21,991 nucleotides of DNA from Rickettsiales bacterium (GTDB lineage Bacteria > Pseudomonadota > Alphaproteobacteria > Rickettsiales > JANQQO01), in assembly GCA_028289305.1 (NCBI GenBank), contig JANQQO010000261.1, positions 1 to 21,991 of the forward strand, written 5' to 3'. Both the position numbers and the translations under genes were made by a program. The notes under the pieces are model-generated. The model did not search any database and had not been told where the DNA came from. It saw only the letters and a list, made by a program, of their open reading frames with translations. Within the stretch, counting starts at the first letter, position 1. Each line of letters opens with the position of its first letter. Shown here piece by piece: positions 1 to 7,753 of the stretch.

Positions 1-16
1 AAGTGACTATAGTTTT

Positions 17-1162
17 TTAGTTTAGGAAATAATAGCCGACTGCGTGCAGCATATGGCTGAAGAATGAGAGTTTTTCGACATCTTTCCCAGCATGGAGCGG
101 GAGGGTGATGGTGTCTGCACCGGGCTGGGTGATGGTGAGGTCAGCAATATGCGCGCCCTGCTCTACTGGCGCGGGAATAGGGCCGTTATAGGTGATGGTC
201 ACTTCCATATCTTTCTTACGCAGGCGATTAATGGTGAGGAGGACATCTTGGTCTACAACAAGCGGTACGGCTTTTTGTTGGCCGAACCACACCGTGGCTT
301 CATCGACCACATCGCCTTTTTTATAGAGATGGCGGTTTTCAAATTGGCGGAAGCCATATTGCAGCAAGCGCTGGGCTTCATTTTCACGGGCACGCTGGCT
401 ATCCAGGCCATTTACTACGGTAACAAGGCGGCGGCCATCTTGTACGCCGGAAACAGAAATACCGTAGCCTGAATCCTGTGTGTGGCCAGTTTTAAGACCG
501 TCTACGCCAACATCTTTACCCAGCAGGCGATTACGATTAGATTGACGAATGCCGTTATAGGTGAAGACTTGTTCGGCAAAATAGGGGTAGTATTCTGGAA
601 AATCGCGGATGATGCGCCCGGAGAGTATGGCGATATCGCGCGCACTCATATAGTGGTTTTCTTCCGGCCAGCCGGTGGAGTTTAGGAAATTGGTATTGGA
701 AAGCCCGAGGCGCTGTGCGGTTGCATTCATTTCATCAGCGAAGGCCTCTTCACTACCAGAAAGCCCTTCTGCTATCACGATGCAGGCGTCATTGCCGGAT
801 TGGATGACGATGCCGCGGAGCAAATCTTCGACCGAGACTTCATCTTTGACGCGGACGAACATTTTTGACCCGCCCTTACGCCAGGCTCTTTCGCTGACAT
901 CTAAGGTATCTTCAAGCTTAAGCACGCCTTTTTGCAGGCGGTCGAAGATGATGTAAATAGTCATCAATTTGGTCATGGAGGATGGGCCCATTGCCTCATC
1001 AGCGCGTTTTGCAAACAGCGTGGCGCCGGTTTCATAATCTAGCAAGATGGCGTATTCTGCCTTGGTTTGATAGCCACTGGCAAATGTGAGGGTGGGCAAC
1101 AGTGCGGCGCAGAGGAGCAGTGCTGTGAAGGCCGCTTTAGCGGCTGACGATAATGGCATCAT
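17..1162 (-). CDS. dac: D-alanyl-D-alanine carboxypeptidase, PBP5/6 type (peptidase S11)
   Basis: This is a periplasmic penicillin-binding protein that trims the terminal D-Ala from peptidoglycan stem peptides. The three motifs of the active-site serine family are present in order: SxxK at S62-M-T-K65, SxN at S122-G-N124 and KTG at K224-226. A hydrophobic signal peptide covers about residues 1-28 (cleavage near TFA-SG), and a C-terminal beta-rich PBP5_C-like region follows the catalytic domain. The length of 381 residues is normal. It is the last gene of the minus-strand operon mltB-rlpA-dac, and its start lies inside the 3' end of rlpA (26-bp overlap), which suggests translational coupling. 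Two consecutive ATGs occur (1162 and 1159). The AGGA upstream sits 4 nt from the first and 7 nt from the second, so 1159 may be the real start. Family is certain; which paralogue (dacA, dacC or dacF) cannot be told. Confidence 0.93.
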   Translation of the reverse strand: MMPLSSAAKAAFTALLLCAALLPTLTFASGYQTKAEYAILLDYETGATLFAKRADEAMGPSSMTKLMTIYIIFDRLQKGVLKLEDTLDVSERAWRKGGSKMFVRVKDEVSVEDLLRGIVIQSGNDACIVIAEGLSGSEEAFADEMNATAQRLGLSNTNFLNSTGWPEENHYMSARDIAILSGRIIRDFPEYYPYFAEQVFTYNGIRQSNRNRLLGKDVGVDGLKTGHTQDSGYGISVSGVQDGRRLVTVVNGLDSQRARENEAQRLLQYGFRQFENRHLYKKGDVVDEATVWFGQQKAVPLVVDQDVLLTINRLRKKDMEVTITYNGPIPAPVEQGAHIADLTITQPGADTITLPLHAGKDVEKLSFFSHMLHAVGYYFLN

Positions 1163-2060
1163 TGAATCCTAATTGTGCTACTTTTTCTAAGGCATTCCCG
1201 GCTTCCTGCTCTTTTTTGAAAGGGCCGAGCTTTACCCGATATAGACGCTTGCCACGGAAATCCGCCGCTTCGATACGGACCGGGCCGACACGGCGCAGGC
1301 CCACTGCCACGGTGCGGGCGCTATCTTTGGAGCTATAGGCACCGGTTTGGATGAAGTGTTCATCATAGGCTTGAAAACGTGCTTCCACTGTTTTATGGCG
1401 TGGTGAGGTGTGGTGGCGTGCCACACGCTGCATGGGCTTACTTGGCGCGTCATCGGAGGCGTTATAGAAGAGGCTGGCGGTGGCCTTACGGTCAAACTCT
1501 ACGCGCACTTTGGCGAGACCATCCTCTTTAAAGCCGAGCACCTCTGCTGCACGCTCAGAAAGATCGATAATGCGGCCGGGAGCGAATGGGCCACGATCGT
1601 TCACACGGACACGAATGGCGCGGCCGTTCTTGAGATTCGTGACTTTGACAACGCTGGGCATAGGGAGTGTTTTGTGCGCAGCGCTTGAAACGTAGCGATC
1701 AAAAATTTCGCCATTAGCGGTGAGTTTATTGTGGAATTTAGGGCCGTACCATGACGCAATGCCCACTTCGTTATAGAACGGATCTTCTTTGGGGTAGTAT
1801 TTTTTGCCTAACACGACGTATGGGTTGCCTACTTTGTAATTTTTCCAGTTTTCTTTGCGCGTGGGCGGACGTTTGGTAGCGTTATAGCGCTTTGGACGCC
1901 AAGATTCTGGCTTATAGGTGTCAGTGAGGGACTGGTAGGTATAGCCATAAGGACCTTTGTCTAAGGTGCTGGAAAGGCTGTTATTACAGGCGACTACTAC
2001 TAGCGCTAACAGGCTGAGCGCTGATACTTGCATGGTGAATTTTTTGATCCAACGACTCAT
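1137..2060 (-). CDS. rlpA: RlpA-like lytic transglycosylase lipoprotein with SPOR domain
   Basis: This is an outer-membrane lipoprotein of the RlpA family, which cleaves naked glycan strands at the division septum. The N-terminal hydrophobic stretch ends in a lipobox (V-V-A-C, C25). A double-psi beta-barrel spans about 98-190, with E118, D121 and D155 placed like the catalytic acidic residues known in RlpA. A SPOR domain, which binds denuded glycan, covers about 234-307. The open frame extends up to 2117, but I chose the ATG at 2060. It makes an ATGA overlap with the mltB stop codon, and it places the lipoprotein signal at the N-terminus, whereas the longer form would bury it behind 19 extra residues. 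It sits between mltB and dac in one operon of cell-wall hydrolases. Confidence 0.9.
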   Translation of the reverse strand: MSRWIKKFTMQVSALSLLALVVVACNNSLSSTLDKGPYGYTYQSLTDTYKPESWRPKRYNATKRPPTRKENWKNYKVGNPYVVLGKKYYPKEDPFYNEVGIASWYGPKFHNKLTANGEIFDRYVSSAAHKTLPMPSVVKVTNLKNGRAIRVRVNDRGPFAPGRIIDLSERAAEVLGFKEDGLAKVRVEFDRKATASLFYNASDDAPSKPMQRVARHHTSPRHKTVEARFQAYDEHFIQTGAYSSKDSARTVAVGLRRVGPVRIEAADFRGKRLYRVKLGPFKKEQEAGNALEKVAQLGFNDAIIVSR

Positions 2061-3040
2061 TTTACTGCATCCGATAATATGCCTACAGCAGTGGCGAAGT
2101 AATACGACCGGTTCCACTTCAGCAGGCGTTTATAATTCGCATAAATCAAGAAGGCTTCTCCATCCTTCCCGCCTGGCATGACCAGCGAAGCCTCCACATC
2201 GCGCGTAGGCAGATCTCTACCGTCTATACGGCGTATCCCCAGACGCTGCCACTCGCTAAGCGGACGCTCTTTTTCTTTATCTACAAAGGCGCGATCAAAC
2301 CCTTCTGGCAATCGTACCTTTCTGCCCCATGTTGTATCATAATCCCACTCGTTTTGGGATAGGTAATTTGCGATGGAGGCGAATATATCCGCCCGAGTGC
2401 CCCAAATATCCTGCCTGCCATCATTGTCATAATCAACGGCATATTGCAGGAAGCTGGAAGGCATGAATTGGGTCTGGCCCATGGCGCCAGCCCAAGAGCC
2501 CTGCATTTTAGTTGCCGCAATATGCCCGCCATCGATAATTTTGAGGGCGTTTAGGAGCTCTTTACGGAAAAAAGCACTGCGCCGGCCATCATAAGCCAGG
2601 GTAGCGAGCGCCTCGATGACTGAGAAATTGCCGGTATTGCCACCAAAATCGGTCTCTATGCCCCAGAGGGCGACGATGAAACGTGGCTGCACGCCATAAC
2701 GCGTACCAATAGTGGTCAGCAACTCCCTATTTTCACGAAACATGCGCCTACCCTTTTTGATGCGGCGCTGATTGACGACCAGTTTGAGGTATTCTTGGAA
2801 GGTGCGGGTGCTTTCTGGCTGTTTACGGTCTAGCTCAACAACTCTAGGATTGGGGATGATGCCTTTAAGCGCAGCATCCAGCGTGGGCGCAGAGATGCCC
2901 TCATCCGCGGCTTCTTGACGAAACGCATTGAGCCATTCTGTGAATTTGACGATATCGGTATTCGCGGAGGCAGAAGAAAGAGGAAATACGGCTGTGGTGA
3001 TGATAAGAAGGAAAATACGAAAAAGCAGGGGCGTGCGCAC
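2057..3040 (-). CDS. mltB: Lytic murein transglycosylase, MltB family (SLT_2)
   Basis: This enzyme cleaves the MurNAc-GlcNAc bond of peptidoglycan to form 1,6-anhydro ends. A signal peptide covers about residues 1-26. The catalytic Glu is E129 in the stretch ALWGIETDFGGN, followed by the family blocks GSWAGAMGQTQFMPSSF and DYDNDGRQDIWG. At 327 residues it consists of the catalytic domain only; many alphaproteobacterial relatives add a C-terminal peptidoglycan-binding domain, which is absent here. Unlike E. coli MltB there is no lipobox cysteine, so a soluble periplasmic form is inferred. It is the first gene of the minus-strand operon and overlaps rlpA by 4 bp. It is divergent from the glycerol-1-phosphate dehydrogenase gene, with only 44 bp between the two starts. 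Confidence 0.92.
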   Translation of the reverse strand: MRTPLLFRIFLLIITTAVFPLSSASANTDIVKFTEWLNAFRQEAADEGISAPTLDAALKGIIPNPRVVELDRKQPESTRTFQEYLKLVVNQRRIKKGRRMFRENRELLTTIGTRYGVQPRFIVALWGIETDFGGNTGNFSVIEALATLAYDGRRSAFFRKELLNALKIIDGGHIAATKMQGSWAGAMGQTQFMPSSFLQYAVDYDNDGRQDIWGTRADIFASIANYLSQNEWDYDTTWGRKVRLPEGFDRAFVDKEKERPLSEWQRLGIRRIDGRDLPTRDVEASLVMPGGKDGEAFLIYANYKRLLKWNRSYYFATAVGILSDAVK

Positions 3041-3084
3041 AGAAAAAGCCGTTTACCTTCAATGGTTGTCTCTTAGGCTTTAGT

Positions 3085-4416
3085 ATGGCAGAAAACCATT
3101 CTGACGCAAGCGCTATTTGCGTGAAAAAAGCCTGTGCATTTGGTGAGGAATTAATGGTGACGGAAGTGATTGATGCAGTGCTAAAAGGGGTGTGGGAGCA
3201 CCCGGCTTGCGGGCCAGTAGGGCCGGTGGATATTGACAGCGTAGTGATTGCTGAAAATGTAGCAGAACGCGCTGCGGCATTGCTGGCGCCGCTGGGATTT
3301 AGCACGCGTTTGGGTCTGGTGGCAGATCCGAACACCTATGCTGCGTTAGGAGAGCAGCTGGAGAGGGTGTTACAGCAGGATTACGCAGTGACGCCGATTA
3401 TGCTGCCGGAAGGAGTTGCAGCAGAGGAGCGGTATGTAGAGGAAATATGTGCACGGGGAGCAGAGGTAGAGGCGTATGTGGCGGTGGGGAGTGGGGCGAT
3501 TAATGATCTGGTGAAATATGCCTCTTTTTTAGCAGGAAAGCCCTATGCGGTGTTTGGGACCGCGCCTTCTATGAATGGGTATGCCTCGGTGAATGCGTCG
3601 ATTGCCTCAGGAGGGCATAAAGGCTCGGTGGGTGCGCAATTGCCGCGCGGGATATTCTTGGATGTGGATGTGTTGGCAGCAGCACCGATGCGGCTGATTG
3701 TGAGCGGGCTGGGAGATTCGGTGTGTCGTCCAACAGCGCAGGTGGATTGGCTGCTCTCGCAATATGTATTGGGAACGGCGTATGAGGCGGCGCCATTTTG
3801 CTTGCTGGAGGGGGTGGAAGGCGTGCTTTTTGCTGAGGCAGAGCGGCTAAAGGCGCGGGAGAAGAAAACGATTGCACATTTGGCGGAGACGCTGGTGCTC
3901 TCAGGCTTTGGGATGACGCTATGTGGCGGGAGCTACCCGGCGAGCCAGGGGGAGCATATGGTGGCGCATACGCTGGAGATGGTGCATGGGGAGGTGCTAC
4001 CGCAGCATTATCATGGCGAGGCAATTGGGGTGATGACGCTGATGATGGCACGGAAGCAGGGGGCACTATTGGCAAAAGAGCAGGCGCCGCGCATACGGGC
4101 GTTGCCAGGGCGGAATGTGTTAGTAAAACATCTGGGAAACGTATTGGCGGAGGCGAGCGCACGCGCTTACACAGCGCTATTTCCCAACGAAACGGCGCGG
4201 GAAGAGGTGGAAATGCGCCTGCAGGAGCAGTGGCCGGAGATACGCGAGGCGCTTGGGGCGGTGATGGTGCCGGCGGCGGATATTGCAGCGGTGTTGAAGG
4301 AGGCGGGAGCGCCCACCACGCCGGAGGAGTTGGGCTGGGCGGCAGATTGGGTGGAACAGGCATGGGAATATGCGGGATTTACGCGGGATCGCTTTACGTT
4401 CTTACTGTTGGAATAG
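3085..4416 (+). CDS. egsA: sn-Glycerol-1-phosphate dehydrogenase (EgsA/AraM family)
   Basis: The predicted reaction is NAD(P)H-dependent reduction of dihydroxyacetone phosphate to sn-glycerol-1-phosphate, in the cytoplasm. The protein belongs to the metal-dependent dehydroquinate synthase/glycerol dehydrogenase fold. Visible signatures are the nucleotide-binding GSGAINDLVKY (136-145), TAPSMNGYAS (159-168), a GD motif with D211, SQGEHMVAH (H291/H295) and HYHGE (H310). D211, H291 and H310 are the likely metal ligands, by analogy with glycerol dehydrogenase. The start is uncertain: ATG 3085 has a poor ribosome site, whereas ATG 3154 (residue 24) follows GAGGAA but with only 3 nt spacing. The gene ends in a strong terminator and has no GGGP synthase or other lipid gene beside it. 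In Bacillus the homologue makes an archaea-type glycerol phosphate; the role here is unknown. Confidence 0.85.
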   Translation: MAENHSDASAICVKKACAFGEELMVTEVIDAVLKGVWEHPACGPVGPVDIDSVVIAENVAERAAALLAPLGFSTRLGLVADPNTYAALGEQLERVLQQDYAVTPIMLPEGVAAEERYVEEICARGAEVEAYVAVGSGAINDLVKYASFLAGKPYAVFGTAPSMNGYASVNASIASGGHKGSVGAQLPRGIFLDVDVLAAAPMRLIVSGLGDSVCRPTAQVDWLLSQYVLGTAYEAAPFCLLEGVEGVLFAEAERLKAREKKTIAHLAETLVLSGFGMTLCGGSYPASQGEHMVAHTLEMVHGEVLPQHYHGEAIGVMTLMMARKQGALLAKEQAPRIRALPGRNVLVKHLGNVLAEASARAYTALFPNETAREEVEMRLQEQWPEIREALGAVMVPAADIAAVLKEAGAPTTPEELGWAADWVEQAWEYAGFTRDRFTFLLLE

Positions 4417-4437
4417 GCAGACGCTCTGCCCTTTTTT
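4416..4437 (+). terminator. Rho-independent terminator of the egsA gene
   Basis: A perfect 6-bp stem GGCAGA-CGC-TCTGCC is followed by C and six T. The first G of the stem is the last base of the egsA stop codon, so the terminator begins immediately at the end of the gene. It isolates the downstream PEPC-like gene, which therefore needs its own promoter. Confidence 0.87.
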
Positions 4438-4475
4438 ACGTATTATTATGAAATTCGTTATTTTTCGTGTGTGCG

Positions 4476-4491
4476 TTAACGATTTGTTAAC
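4476..4491 (+). promoter_or_regulatory. Perfect CtrA-type box upstream of the PEPC-like gene
   Basis: The sequence TTAACGATTTGTTAAC is an exact match to the CtrA consensus TTAA-N7-TTAAC known from Caulobacter and relatives. It also reads as an inverted repeat (CGTTAAC/GTTAACG). It lies 52 nt before the start codon of the PEPC-like gene and just after the egsA terminator, in the right place for a promoter. A nearly identical box precedes the RTX adhesin gene at 12338-12353. That CtrA binds here is an inference. Confidence 0.7.
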
Positions 4492-4542
4492 GTTTTTGTG
4501 TTGTAATGGGACTGTTTAGAAAACATCGAATACGGAGAGAAT

Positions 4543-7500
4543 ATGCCTGTACATAGTGGAAGTACGTCTAAGCTTTTAAAGAAGGTTACCTCTATGGTGC
4601 ATCAAAGCGCCGTGGATCAGGGCATTGTGACCGAGGAACAATTAGAGACATATCAAAATCTTATGTCTACTGCGAAGAAGTATTATAATACTCAGCTCAT
4701 CAAGAAAAATACGCTCTTCCCAACGCATAATAGCGATAAATATGATGATACATTAGAAGAATGTTTCAATGAGTTGCTTAAAAAGCAGGCTGGTCTTAGC
4801 CCGGAAGACAAGGTGGCTATGAGCCGGCTGGCGGCGATTGATTCTGTTGTTATCTCTCCGATAGAGCACTACATAAAACTAAACGATGCGCCATCGCCTA
4901 AAGAGCAGTTTGAGCAGATGCTAGGTGGGCATTTGGATGGTGCGACTAATAAGAGAACGGCGATTGAAAAGCTTACCGCCGCGCGAGAAAAAATGCTGAT
5001 CAGCTGGACGTTAACACGCCACCCCACCATTTATCACACCAAGGAGGCGATGGAGACAGAGCAGGCTTTATACCTACTTCTTAAAACACACGGCGATGAA
5101 TTAAGCGGTAACATCACTGGCCAAAAAAGAATAAACGGCGCGGAAGATAGTCTGCATGACCTGGTTGAAGAAACTCTCATTGCGGCAAAAAAACGTATAG
5201 ATAGGGACGATACTATCGGCATCACGCCCGTGAACAAAATTTCTGTTCAGCAGGAGCAAGAGATAGAAGAGCTTAACCTCTCACGCATAAGGCGTGAAGT
5301 GAGGGATGTATTTAAGCAATGGAATGGGGCGGTGGACGCGCAGATAGAAAAAGAGGCTGATGCGGGTTTGAAAGAAGAAATGCAGAAGCTGAAGGTGGAT
5401 AAAGAAACCATAGAAAAAGCTGTAGGGAAAACCATTGTGGTGTTGCGTACTTGGGGGAAAAGTGGAGATGCGGATGGACGCCCATACGCCACATCTGTGC
5501 ATCTATATAGCGGTATTAAAGATGGGCTTGAGAAAGATGGAAAAACCTACACAGCTGCTAGTATTGGTTTGCGGCAGAATGCATCGGTGCATCGTGATTT
5601 TCTTAGTGCCTTGTTTCAGCGGCTGTATTTCAACAGCCTACACGGCGGTGCTGGCGTTGGGTCAGAATTTCAGGAATCTTGTGACGATTTTATAGATGCG
5701 TTTTCAGAAAAAGATCCAGACGGCCTTCCCGGCTGGGAGAATCCGCGTAATTCTATTTTCCAGCAGCTCACCCCAGAGGCGCGTACAGAATTTGTCAAGA
5801 GAGTGATTAAAGAGGGGCATCAGCTTATCCCAGACACCGTTGCAAAAGAGGCCATCTTTTTTAACGAAAAATATCATGATCTTTTAAAAGATTTCCTAGA
5901 GGAACATAAGGACATCCTGAAAGATAACAATGTCTCAGAAAACCCTAGTTTTGCGGATTTACGGAAGATAACACCACCTCATGAAAAGGGGGTGACCCCA
6001 GAAAACCTCTTTCAAAAATTACAACGCCGGGTCAAAGATGAAATCAGCATGGAGTTAGAATTTGATGACGGGAAACGAAATGTAGGATTTTTGTTAAACG
6101 AGGACGGTTCGTATCAGCTGGAACATGGTCCAAGCCATGCGTTTTTGGCTGATCGATTTAAATTGGTGAAAGGGGACGATGGTGAATGGGTAAGGAGAAA
6201 TCTAGACTCAGAAGAGCGGCATGTGTTGATGGATGTGGCGAAGCGCTTATCTATCGCCAATTGGGCGATAGAGGAATATGGCGCTGATGCAATTAATCGT
6301 CATCAAATCGCTAATTTTGCCGAGGCCAGCGATTTTTATACGGCCTTACTGCTATTTAAAGAAACAGGGTTGGTGGACATAGATATTACTGGAAATGGCC
6401 CTAAGGTGACTAACGCGAAAATAGGCATTATGCCGCTGATTGAAACGCTGGATGATATGAAAAAGGCTCCAGAAATGTTCAAGGAACTGCTGAAAGACCC
6501 GTTGGTGCTAAGCTATTATGAAAAGCGGGGCATAGCAGAATTTATGATGGGCTTTAGTGATGGGGCAAAGAGCGCCGGTAATTTTGCCTCACAGTGGGAG
6601 ATTCATCAAACGATGCGGGCACTTAGAGAGGTGTTTCAAGAGCATGATATTGAAACACGATTTTTTGAAGGGCGTGGTCGAGGTTCTGACCGCGGGGGTA
6701 TGCTGGATGTGGGTAATTCCCGCAATACCGTGCCGCCTGAGGTAAGACAAACAGGCATCAACGATGCAACTATCCAGGCCGATTTACCCATGGCAATGGG
6801 GGTCTATGAAGAATATGGTGAGCAATTTATCACGAATGCCATGATTGATACGATGAACGCGCAGCTAGAAGCCGCAGAGGGCATGAGCAAGGAAGAACAG
6901 GATCGACGAGAGGCCTATGAAAAGGTGTTTGAGAGGATTAGCGAACTCTCTTCAGAGTGTTTCCTTGAGACAGTGAAAGGAAAAGACGGCGACATACCAG
7001 AAACAGGGCAGTTTTTAGATGGTATGCCCAAGAGCGGTAATATTTCATCGCGCCCAGGAAGCCGCGGGGGGAGTAAGGCGTATGATGATCGAAGGGCGAT
7101 TGGCATTGAGTATGCCTTTAATATGGCCGGCATGCCAGCACACCATGTAGGCTTTAAGAAAGCGATACAGACGCTGATCGATGAGGAGATAGAGCTGCCT
7201 GATGCCCATGGCAACATGGTTAAAGGAGAAGAGGCAATAAAAGCGCTCTACCACAACCATGAGTTTTTCAAAACATTTGTGGATGTCTCCTACGTAGCGA
7301 TGCAGCATAGTTACGACCCCATAAAAGCACGAAACTATGGAAGAGAAATAGGGGTGCCTGATTTTGTGGAGAGTGTGCTTGCAGAATTGGAAGGGCTGGA
7401 TAAGACATTCAAAAGCATTGCTGGCGAGGCACTGCCCATTGTTACGCCTTCTATGAAAGGACCGCAGCAAGTGCTTGCCGATAGTATCTTGGTGAGTGCT

Positions 7501-7665
7501 GCAGCTGAGATCAAGGGCACAATACCATCACATAACCGTGACCCAGAAGCGTCAGAGACGCTGGGTAATGGGGTTTTTGTTACTTCAACAGGAGTTTCTG
7601 GCCGGAGCGGCGTGCCACGAGGACGGCATGAAGAACTAGGGCAAGCACAAGGCGTCTCTATGTAG
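4543..7665 (+). CDS. Divergent phosphoenolpyruvate carboxylase family protein (1040 aa)
   Basis: This is recognisably a PEPC homologue but far from the classical enzyme. Matches along the chain are: TRHPT (H160, counterpart of the essential His138 of E. coli PEPC), SGDADGRP (308-314, versus GGDRDGNP), LRQNASVH (R344, versus the RQES-RH block), ASDFYTALLLFKETGL (595-610), PLIETLDD (E634), GFSDGAKSAG (D673, K676), EGRGRGSDRGG (R711, R717) and SSRP...RRAI (R837, R851). So PEP, metal and catalytic residues are largely kept. Differences: the His of FHGRGG is E709; TEQGE is unrecognisable; the Lys of the aspartate inhibitor site is Q921; and the C-terminal RNTG is replaced, with about 45 extra residues. 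Internal spacing also differs: short between SGDADG and RQN, long between RQN and ASDF. An SD GGAGA precedes the ATG. Correspondences are by eye from remembered E. coli numbering. It may be an unregulated PEPC or an enzyme with another acceptor. Confidence 0.75.
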   Translation: MPVHSGSTSKLLKKVTSMVHQSAVDQGIVTEEQLETYQNLMSTAKKYYNTQLIKKNTLFPTHNSDKYDDTLEECFNELLKKQAGLSPEDKVAMSRLAAIDSVVISPIEHYIKLNDAPSPKEQFEQMLGGHLDGATNKRTAIEKLTAAREKMLISWTLTRHPTIYHTKEAMETEQALYLLLKTHGDELSGNITGQKRINGAEDSLHDLVEETLIAAKKRIDRDDTIGITPVNKISVQQEQEIEELNLSRIRREVRDVFKQWNGAVDAQIEKEADAGLKEEMQKLKVDKETIEKAVGKTIVVLRTWGKSGDADGRPYATSVHLYSGIKDGLEKDGKTYTAASIGLRQNASVHRDFLSALFQRLYFNSLHGGAGVGSEFQESCDDFIDAFSEKDPDGLPGWENPRNSIFQQLTPEARTEFVKRVIKEGHQLIPDTVAKEAIFFNEKYHDLLKDFLEEHKDILKDNNVSENPSFADLRKITPPHEKGVTPENLFQKLQRRVKDEISMELEFDDGKRNVGFLLNEDGSYQLEHGPSHAFLADRFKLVKGDDGEWVRRNLDSEERHVLMDVAKRLSIANWAIEEYGADAINRHQIANFAEASDFYTALLLFKETGLVDIDITGNGPKVTNAKIGIMPLIETLDDMKKAPEMFKELLKDPLVLSYYEKRGIAEFMMGFSDGAKSAGNFASQWEIHQTMRALREVFQEHDIETRFFEGRGRGSDRGGMLDVGNSRNTVPPEVRQTGINDATIQADLPMAMGVYEEYGEQFITNAMIDTMNAQLEAAEGMSKEEQDRREAYEKVFERISELSSECFLETVKGKDGDIPETGQFLDGMPKSGNISSRPGSRGGSKAYDDRRAIGIEYAFNMAGMPAHHVGFKKAIQTLIDEEIELPDAHGNMVKGEEAIKALYHNHEFFKTFVDVSYVAMQHSYDPIKARNYGREIGVPDFVESVLAELEGLDKTFKSIAGEALPIVTPSMKGPQQVLADSILVSAAAEIKGTIPSHNRDPEASETLGNGVFVTSTGVSGRSGVPRGRHEELGQAQGVSM

Positions 7666-7753
7666 CACCCCCAAAAAGAACTCCTTTTCATCCGTGATTT
7701 TTCGGCCTAGAATGGCTGCCTTCTTGCAATAGACCTATCATTGGGAGGCAGCG

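Noticed and set aside
2061..2117. Upstream start of rlpA at 2117
   Set aside because: It would add 19 residues before the lipoprotein signal and overlap mltB by 61 bp; the ATGA overlap at 2057-2060 is a better start.
3569..4363. 264-residue open frame antisense to egsA
   Set aside because: It encodes a Pro/Ala/Ser-rich low-complexity product with no motif, and arises from the codon bias of the well-supported egsA gene on the other strand.
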